A stretch of DNA of 64,000 nt, taken from positions 1,167,731 to 1,231,730 of the forward strand of contig RSEF01000012.1 of assembly GCA_003993805.1 (NCBI GenBank), written 5' to 3'. Source of the stretch: Himantopus leucocephalus. Its lineage: Eukaryota; Chordata; Aves; Charadriiformes; Recurvirostridae. A model generated the notes under the pieces. That model searched no databases, was not told the DNA's origin, and was given only the letters and a program-made list of their open reading frames with translations. Shown one piece after another: positions 60,901-64,000 of the stretch (the first letter of the stretch is position 1; the number at the start of each line of letters is the position of its first letter). A program made the translations under genes and the position numbers.

Positions 60901-62376
60901 CTCTGTGGGAACATCAGCACTTATTCCTCATCATCTATATATATGCTATAAAATGTCACCTAGAGAAATTTTTCTGAGATTTTTATTTTTCTAACAAGGA
61001 TTTAGCTTAATTTATAGGCCCTACATGTAAAATGCAGCTTTATTGGTTTAAATTACATGACTCCTGTACCTCTCTGCATAAAACCCCTTTTTAAGAGAAA
61101 CAAAGTATTTCCTTCCCTTGATCACAGGTCTTTGGCCTAAAAGAAAAAAAAAATTCTTTATATTTTCTCCAACTTGTCCTGCATGTCAGACAGTAATGGC
61201 ATTGTTAGTGCTTTTCTCTCCTTCCCCTGGGTTCCTGGAGTTCTCTGTATATGCAAGAACTTCAATATTTCATTTAAGCAGATTTAGCATTAAATCCTCT
61301 ATAAACCCACAGAGAACATTGAAACTGCTAGTGCTTTTATGTGATATATTTCATGTAATTTTCACCTATTTCTGAGCTTTGTTGTTTATCTGATCTGATA
61401 ACTTTTTTTCTCAGGTTATTATGCAGTCTGACTAAGATAAAAAATCATTGCCTAATAATAGCAAACCATAGACTGGCAGTAGCGCCCAGAGGACGAGGCT
61501 GGCTCAAAGACCGTCAGCTAGAATACATAGGATTTCAGGAGGTTTGGCAGTGACTACTAAAGCTAAATTGCTGGTATACTGGATTGTAGAGAAGCAAAGA
61601 TTTGCTGTGGTCTACAGACGGTTACACAATTACTTTTTCTTTATAATTAGCCATAGCATGGTATGAATGAAGAGCAAAACATGCTGTCCTTGCACATAGA
61701 CAGGGCCAAACAGGGCACCAGTCATCCTTTTACTTTCTCCCTTACCTATAAGATCACAAGTTGTGAAGTGCTGTCTGTTGCACTATGGGCAGACTCAAAA
61801 ACCAGTGGTAAATACTCTGAGTTGGTACCATGAATACAAACGTCTTGCAAAGTCGTCTCCTACCTTGAATTGTGTATGTGTCATCTATAAAGTGCTAAAC
61901 GTGTATTCATTCACCTAAAAAATTACATGATAGAAGAATATCATAAATAGTTTTCGAAAATCTTATCATCTCCATACAGCTACATGGTGTGGTGTGCGTC
62001 ATCCTCTTGGGCTTCTACAGCTGTAGCAGCAGGTGCCAGGAAAAGGATCTTAGCAACACTGTGTGGGATACAAGTTACGAATGCGCATTAGAAGTGTGCT
62101 ATATTGGGTGGTCATGGAGAAACCACTGAAATAATTTATTTTTATTTCACATCTGTAAGTAGAATTGGGAGTACACTTTTCTTTTTAATCAAGTTTCTAA
62201 CTTTCTTGAATTTAAATGCATTGTGTGATTAGTTGAAAGAAATGGGTATTTTACCATACAGGGAACTCAATGGCATTTCTCAATGGCATGTCAGGTTCAA
62301 TTGCTTTGTCTGTGGACTCCATGAATCGTGGTTGTCCATCTCAGTTGTACCCAGTCTGATATTCTGCTGCCTGCAC
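51974..62376. other. Non-coding unique sequence
   Basis: No exon or RNA gene is recognised. A GC-richer patch lies at 52190-53250 just after the solo LTR, without a recognisable repeat. A CTGT/CT microsatellite lies at 56622-56643. A second GATCCTATG-like cluster lies at about 59027-59063. An ATTTGCAT octamer is at 55190-55197 in sequence that resembles a conserved element. Confidence 0.5.
56622..56643 (+). repeat. CTGT/CT microsatellite
   Basis: CTGTCTGTCTGTCTCTCTCTCT is a short pyrimidine tract mixing CTGT and CT units. Confidence 0.85.
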
Positions 62377-62413
62377 CGCCCCCTCCCCCCCCCCCCCCCC
62401 CCCCCNCCCCCCC
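62377..62413 (+). repeat. Poly-C tract broken by an N
   Basis: After CCGCCCCCT there are 21 C at 62385-62405, an N at 62406 and 7 more C at 62407-62413. The true length is unknown because of the ambiguous base. Confidence 0.92.
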
Positions 62414-64000
62414 AATTGCATCACATGTACTTCAGGAATGTACAATACATTGTAGCAAAAGACAGCATACAGAAACATAATGGAAAAGGGAAAAATGCCA
62501 ATTAAAGTACATGCTGTAGAAATAAACCTCTTAAAGAAGAATTAATTTGCTCTTCCAGTCTGTATATTATTTACAAGGTAAGGCACGCAGGTTGCAATAG
62601 CTTTGCTCTGACTGGAGATTGTTTCCTGTCTTGAATCTTTTTCGTATATGATCATAATGAATCTCTTTGGATAGAATTTGCAAAAGCAAAGGGATTTCAC
62701 TATTTGTAGACAGCAAATGATCAGACAATGCAGAGTATATTCCCTAACATACATTTAGATGAGGTTGTTTTCTTTCCTCTATACGGGACATTGCTACTTC
62801 ATCACTTTTGTCTGTACTGAGGCTGGGCCATAAACCTGTTGCTCCATTTCAGCACAAGAATACTCTACAAGCTTTCAATCTTTAAATGCTTTTAGACTGA
62901 ATTAGACTTCAAATTTTCCATGTTCTTCATACACCTTTTGAAAAGATAATTGGCTCACAGTAGTGTGGACTACAAAACATAGATTATTGTGGATTTGCTC
63001 TGTTTGTTGAGGATGGGAAATTAGCCTGGCTGAAAGAAACAGATTTTTCCTCTGCTCACAGCTTGTCTCAGAAATTTTAATGTTTATTTGTGGTAATTTA
63101 AGCTTCAGGTGAAACTGCACCTTTTCCCCCTTTTGTAAAAGAATCCAAAGATTTTGCAATGCTACCTACATGTCTGCCCAGTTTCCAGGACTGTCTCTCA
63201 CAGGACTGAGGAAACAAATTCACAAGTACTGTCATTTCAAATCTATTTTTCCAGCATGCATGCATTTCGTATTAGAGCTGTAGAGGTTTTATGTCATCTG
63301 CAATGTACTGGTAGCTAATTTTCTGTTTGATTTTTATCAGTATTTTCAACATCAGTGCTCATGTGATTTACTGACCTGTTTTTGAGCCTTCTAGTGAACA
63401 GCATTTCAGACATGCTTTCCCCATGCTTATGGTGAAATATAATGAACTACAGTTCCTGCCTTACTCTTTTTTTTTCTTGTCACAACCTGGAAATATATTA
63501 TCAGAGTCCTTTCCAGTTTTTAAAGAGATCTGGAGATGTGAAACATCTGGAAATGTGAACAGCTGCTGAATTACAGTCTTCTTGAGGACTTTGGAAGAAG
63601 GCCATCTGGGGCAAATATCTCTGCCTTGGGATTCAAAGCAGTAGGCACCTAAATGCATATATAGCCCTATACGTACCCTCCAAAATGAGCTTGTCCTGCA
63701 GCAAGGCATGGTATCTGGATGGAATTAAACAATGCGCAGAGTTTCTCAAAGGGCTTGCTCCAGCATATACTGCAACCCCATTTTGATGGCTCCACATTTT
63801 CTGAGAAAGAATTAATTTTATTTACAACACAAAACATCCCTTTTCTACCAGCAACAGTACCAGCTTCCAGAGGCTTTCCATTTCCAGGCATCATGCTCCA
63901 TTGATACTTCTCAACACATCTACATTACAAAGCCAAGGCTCACATAGCTACGTTGGCATAGCTCCTGCTGGAGATGCAGCATAGGCTGGCGGGAGAACAT
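62414..64000. other. Non-coding unique sequence
   Basis: No exon or RNA gene is recognised. GTAGGCACCTAAATGC at 63641-63656 resembles a motif in old amniote interspersed repeats, but the match is too short to call an element. Confidence 0.5.

Noticed and set aside
1..64000. Bacterial-type features such as operons, CRISPR arrays, riboswitches or rho-independent terminators
   Set aside because: The repeats show this is vertebrate nuclear DNA. No regularly spaced direct repeats with unique spacers were seen.

Overview
This window looks like a gene-poor stretch of a bird (sauropsid) nuclear genome from a gapped short-read draft assembly. The bird call rests on the repeats. There are CR1 LINE fragments, one ending in the tandem ATTCTATG octamer typical of avian CR1. 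There is an older CR1/L3-type LINE relic of the kind also common in turtles and crocodilians. There is a solo retroviral LTR with terminal TG...CA and a 4-bp target-site duplication, and a second LTR-like avian repeat. Several short, very old MIR-like SINE fragments are also present. Composition is moderately AT-rich, reading frames are short and overlapping, and no exon of a known protein is recognisable. I therefore report no confident protein-coding gene, tRNA or rRNA. The window is best read as intergenic or deep intronic DNA.

Layout. 1-9143: unique sequence with one possible SINE tail. 9144-10143: a gap of exactly 1000 N. 10144-18958: unique, mostly AT-rich sequence. 18959-19260: a three-copy segment split by single N characters, probably an assembly artefact. 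21685-22900: a long degenerate CR1/L3 LINE. 23930-28000: two MIR-like SINE relics. 29763-29779: a poly-G tract ending in N. 32881-32962: an avian CR1 whose middle is lost in a 10-N gap. 37010-37294: a MIR-like relic next to a minus-strand CR1. 38882-39000: another single-N duplication. 39200-39900: sequence dense in homeodomain-like motifs. 40200-42950: sequence that is purine-rich on the minus strand and may be an old retroelement interior. 45389-45690 and 46345-46439: two more single-N duplications. 46536-47316: a 10-N gap abutting an LTR-like repeat with an internal array of about 50-bp units. 48852-49103: a cysteine-bearing minus-strand reading frame of unknown origin. 51292-51973: the solo LTR with its target-site duplication. 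51974-64000: unique sequence with a poly-C tract at 62385-62413.

No genes act together here. The window mainly shows transposon layers of different ages and a repeated assembly fault: six places where a lone N sits between duplicated flanks (four loci) or 10-N gaps abut a repeat (two). I found no clear new biological system. The more interesting leads are the tandem module in the LTR-like repeat, the cysteine-patterned frame, the possible minus-strand retroelement relic, a 13-bp hairpin, and candidate conserved non-coding elements. All need alignment to confirm.
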